Assembly (NCBI GenBank): GCA_965276005.1 | Contig: OZ254962.1 | Location: 2,294,001 to 2,358,000, forward strand | Length of the DNA: 64,000 nucleotides | Reading direction: 5' to 3' | Origin: G965232465 sp965276005 | Lineage (GTDB): Bacteria; Pseudomonadota; Alphaproteobacteria; JAQWUY01 | Part shown: piece after piece, positions 62,701 to 64,000 of the stretch | Layout: each line of letters starts with the position of its first letter | Position numbering within the stretch: the first letter of the stretch is position 1 | Made by a program: the position numbers and the translations under genes | The notes under the pieces: model-generated | The model's input: only the letters and a program-made list of their open reading frames with translations | Databases searched by the model: none | Told to the model about the DNA's origin: nothing

Positions 62701-64000
62701 CCCTGCGGGTAACACCATGAACGGTATAAGCGATTACGGCTTTGCCCAATTTAACCAAACATACAAAGCCGATGGCGGCGATTTTCAAGCCAATGCCGGC
62801 AGCGCCGATGACCTAACCAAAAAATCGGGTTTTGTGTATGTGTACGCCCCCCCAATTGCACTTAAAGGTAAAACAAAAACCAAAGTATATGACGGCAATT
62901 CGAACGCCCCAACCGATGCCGCAGGCAATGTCGAATTTGAATTTGTAACAAAAACCGTTGGCGGCTTAAACTTTCAAGTAGGGGGATCCGTTAGCAATAG
63001 CAACAAGTCAAAATCCTTTTATGCCACCGTAAGCGGCTCTGGTAAATTCTATGATGACGATGGCAATGAACAAAGCGATGCAGGTGTGGGTTTAACACTC
63101 AAATACACGAACACCGTGTCCTCGTATAAAGACGGTAACAATAAACCCGTATACGGGATAACAACTGCCGCACCCGCAGATGTTACCGGTGCCTATATCA
63201 ACAAACGCCAGTTGCACTTTTTGGAGGCGGATTTAGCCGTGCAGGGGGGGCAACAAATATACGATGGCACTGCAGAAGCGGATGTGAAAGTTTTAAGCGG
63301 TCGTAAAGGATTTAAGACTAACGACGACAAAGACGAAGACAAAAATGGGTTGGTACCAAATGACGATGTCAGCCTAGTCATCGGCAGCGGGGCGTTTAAA
63401 TACGATGATGCCGATGTCTATTACAGCGGCGGTAAAATAGCACTCAAAGGTGTGTCTTTCGATAAGACGGAGGCATTGAAACTCAGCGGTGCAGATGCAA
63501 AAAATTATGAGCTTGTTAATATCGATGGCAATGTGCTGAGTTTTCTTGCAGGCACATCTGCAGGCATAACTGCGAAAATTACGCCCCGGATGTTAAAACT
63601 GGACGGTACCCAGCTGCAACCCCCAACCCCCCGTATTTATGATGACAAAAAGACGGCTGATGGTGTCGCTTTGAAAACGAACAGTACGGGTTTTGCCGCC
63701 AAAAACGATGCGGACAATTCGGGTTTAATTGCCGGCGACACGGTAACATTGGATATAAAATCGGGAGCTTTCGAATACCAAGATGCCGATTCGGGCAGCG
63801 GTAAAAAAATACGAATTGCCGATGCGACAAAAATTACCCATATAGGGGGGAAGAAAGATAACTATGTGCTAAAAATAATCAGCACAGGCGGTGCGTTGCG
63901 AGATAATCAAAACGGCGTTGTCGTCAACGGATTAACCGGCACTATAACACGGCGGGTATTGGTTCTAAAAGCCGATGATTTTACAGTAACCGCTTCGTCA
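56780..64000 (+). CDS. Exo4: giant TPS-type exoprotein, truncated at the window end
   Basis: At least 2407 residues with no stop before the window ends, still in frame at 64000 (ends VLKADDFTVTASS, a YDG unit). AAAAGGA lies nine bases before the ATG at 56780. The signal peptide ends at KMAFA (about residue 24) and the TPS domain with NPNG follows. Eighteen FG-GAP repeats (about 553-1767) are much more divergent than those of Exo1 or Exo2. A beta-helix-like part and at least four YDG/MBG units follow from about 2030. Unlike the other three, the repeat region has cysteines (VQCSNNYCGL near 840 and TNCTRT near 736). The C-terminus is unseen. Confidence 0.85.
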   Translation, partial: MYNKSVRFALLAVSSLYASKMAFAADLPQGGAVQTGAVDMHYSGDTLNIDQSTDKAIISWKDFSVGKGNTVNFNQPASDSATLNRVTGDLTSEISGRINSNGSVFLINPNGIMITKHGVVDTGNFVASTLDIDNNDFLNGDYTFTKSGTNGVVANRGAISVDDGGFVALLGGAVKNDGTVRALVGKVGFGGGEKIVMSFGDNDFLRVEVPTDTWDKLIDSQGNKVSATLDLGGKIESRGGFVDITVADASDILRQTISIDGIVSANTVSSTNGVISISGGTLGITDNGRITADADYGNAGRINVAVQSLNVSGMVSAAAQTGNGGTVNISLRQGASLSRGAVFDVSGTQGGQVSLVGGLSSDKPYKVVGSGDFIADGSNGNGGYIDISSKNGLVGLFSGKVSATGTTRGGRVRIGGAFQGGTYNAKTSRLNQKTQDLFVTRWADTSTVASAGKTSLGTGMAVDVSSESGAGGTVVLWADHTMNNYAQITATGGTNGGAVEISGKKKVDSFGLKRVEAGNGVILLDPKNVNVSRFFDGLSQAKRIMSMTPFAGFALDLADNDNFGAAVALSEDGTRLAVGAPGNDGAVYLLNIGGQGSKWGMSLSYRNKITIGKLSGNKFGAAVAFNDDGTKLAVGMPYSGSRNNARGRVYLYAIGGDGDRWGTSFNKNTYIATQGTGYFGTGVALSDDGTKLAIGEKGNTVNRVDGAGSVWLYVLSGDGNAWGATVRDADGRWTTNCTRTAHISHNTGDSSLALQSYDGFGTSVALSGDGSRLAVGAEGDDTAAQGVTPESSTGAVYLFNIGKDPNDDDSTWGDSVSKTLKIRNGTPITFSRSGSNPVQCSNNYCGLTLVKDGNFGRSVALSDDGSRLAVGGGFSSGQDAGAGRVYFMQVKDNGDEVDLARVYSTGNFGLQLSGGDSFGAALAFNADGTQLAIGATGDDSGGSNRGAVYLKNIDGWDFTIQRIITHQQQANITSVKDTQNRRRGYIPFMFGTSVALSGDGNKLAVGARNSYDGKGAVYLFEINKHTSVWGYDVLYTNRIGDGDGVSLANDSDAGFGVSVALSDDGTKLAVGATDHYNDKGVVHLFTIGGSRWGNKVRQTAKINKNTVIDAGNNKLSLAENDFFGMDVALSNDGNTLAVGASGDGQGAVYVFTVAGGTWGGKITQKVKLKKDAKEIHVKNDASTTTLSLSENFKTNANFGTSVALSGDGSKLAAGATTGRVGDKDGAGAMYLFPINGATVGSVTPVYINSVGLLDFFGVAADLSDDGKKLAVGATGDDGNSGYNQGAVYLFEIGGSGNTWGSSTNLRAKISSNSNDVYVALSTADSFGGAVALSGDGSRLVVGADQDDSSGYDVRSIEDGVNAYNSGAVYMFTIGGSTWGAQIQQTNKIFHKKNLSLTLNEGFGGAVALSDDGTKMAVGAEFNDTGGENRGAVYLFQLSGGDAFGRTLYYTAKIAHGNGVTLSNTDRFGESVALTNDGSKLLVGASYDDTHGTNYGAVYLLSLGGSNWGVDVAQLHKLSSQTNGHFGSSVAISGDGTKVAIGVPYDDSKAYNRGVVKLYTVGVSADDNGNDVYTFSPQGTYGHGDNVGVSSDELSLQSGEQFGESVALSDDGSKLAVGALGRDGYKGRVYLFTIGTAGDSSWNQPLVVRTNTIESGVAGISLSDDDHFGGSVALSNDGTRLAIGAWGENAVNKWNTGAVYVLSVGGNTWGSTVTQDRKIADNSGISLPNSNARFGHGVALTGDGRILAVGVSRLNGKVDNEGGVFLLDLLEENNRLIGQKLQGDTDIELVANNDISVSSDIITTQGTGKLTLIAGRSITINANVKIKGGLKIIANDNSDKVDENERDTGQAKITVAQGKTLSGGNEDVLIKMLAGKSGADANKTQAGKITLWKVDGKRVSIVHMKPTATGNTPSESGIVILTGGKIKATGDHNEGVVAIELKADTFTNRADSAVLSIDDNSDDGEKGRYLVWTKTPAGNTMNGISDYGFAQFNQTYKADGGDFQANAGSADDLTKKSGFVYVYAPPIALKGKTKTKVYDGNSNAPTDAAGNVEFEFVTKTVGGLNFQVGGSVSNSNKSKSFYATVSGSGKFYDDDGNEQSDAGVGLTLKYTNTVSSYKDGNNKPVYGITTAAPADVTGAYINKRQLHFLEADLAVQGGQQIYDGTAEADVKVLSGRKGFKTNDDKDEDKNGLVPNDDVSLVIGSGAFKYDDADVYYSGGKIALKGVSFDKTEALKLSGADAKNYELVNIDGNVLSFLAGTSAGITAKITPRMLKLDGTQLQPPTPRIYDDKKTADGVALKTNSTGFAAKNDADNSGLIAGDTVTLDIKSGAFEYQDADSGSGKKIRIADATKITHIGGKKDNYVLKIISTGGALRDNQNGVVVNGLTGTITRRVLVLKADDFTVTASS

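Overview
The window looks like the chromosome of an alphaproteobacterium of moderate GC content. The evidence is gene order: divergent rne and amidase-PBP1A-prfB, followed by an M48 protease, a DsbA-like protein, and sfsA-map-radC. RNase E also ends in the Lys-Gly-Trp-Trp type tail known in this class to bind PNPase. I recognise no tRNA, rRNA, CRISPR array or transposase.

Layout. (1) 1-88 is the start of a secreted protein on the minus strand. (2) 847-8625 is the first of four giant two-partner-secretion-like exoproteins, called Exo1 to Exo4 here. (3) 8650-24900 is a housekeeping block: prfB, mrcA and amiC on the minus strand; rne, M48 protease, DsbA-like, sfsA, map, radC, an M20 amidohydrolase, an MsbA-like ABC exporter and a 2Fe-2S ferredoxin on the plus strand. 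(4) 24918-36182 is a tightly packed ten-gene minus-strand operon for catabolism of an unidentified polyol or sugar: xylulokinase, aldolase/dehydrogenase fusion, RpiB, two SDRs, DhaL, DhaK, a sugar ABC ATPase, glycerol-1-phosphate-type dehydrogenase and a second FGGY kinase. A Tat-exported sugar-binding protein (36522-38012) lies upstream with its own consensus promoter and terminator. No ABC permease is present. (5) 38380-64000 holds Exo2 (+), Exo3 (-) and Exo4 (+, cut by the window end).

The exoproteins share a signal peptide, a haemagglutinin-type TPS domain, FG-GAP repeats (24, 6, 6 and 18 copies), a beta-helix-like section, variable numbers of YDG/MBG repeats, a Gly/Ala-rich hydrophobic stretch and, in the three complete ones, the same roughly 90-105-residue C-terminal domain that I do not recognise. 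They are mosaics of one another and contain near-identical internal duplications, as expected of a recombining surface adhesin family.

Most unusual signals: a 19-nt C tract in a small ORF whose stop overlaps the Exo3 start (ATGA), where only one of three tract phases reads through to Exo3, which suggests a phase-variable, translationally coupled switch; and a roughly 190-nt multi-hairpin element present twice (19164-19346 and 36255-36447), each time in the 5' leader of a gene on the same strand, with compensatory base changes in a stem.
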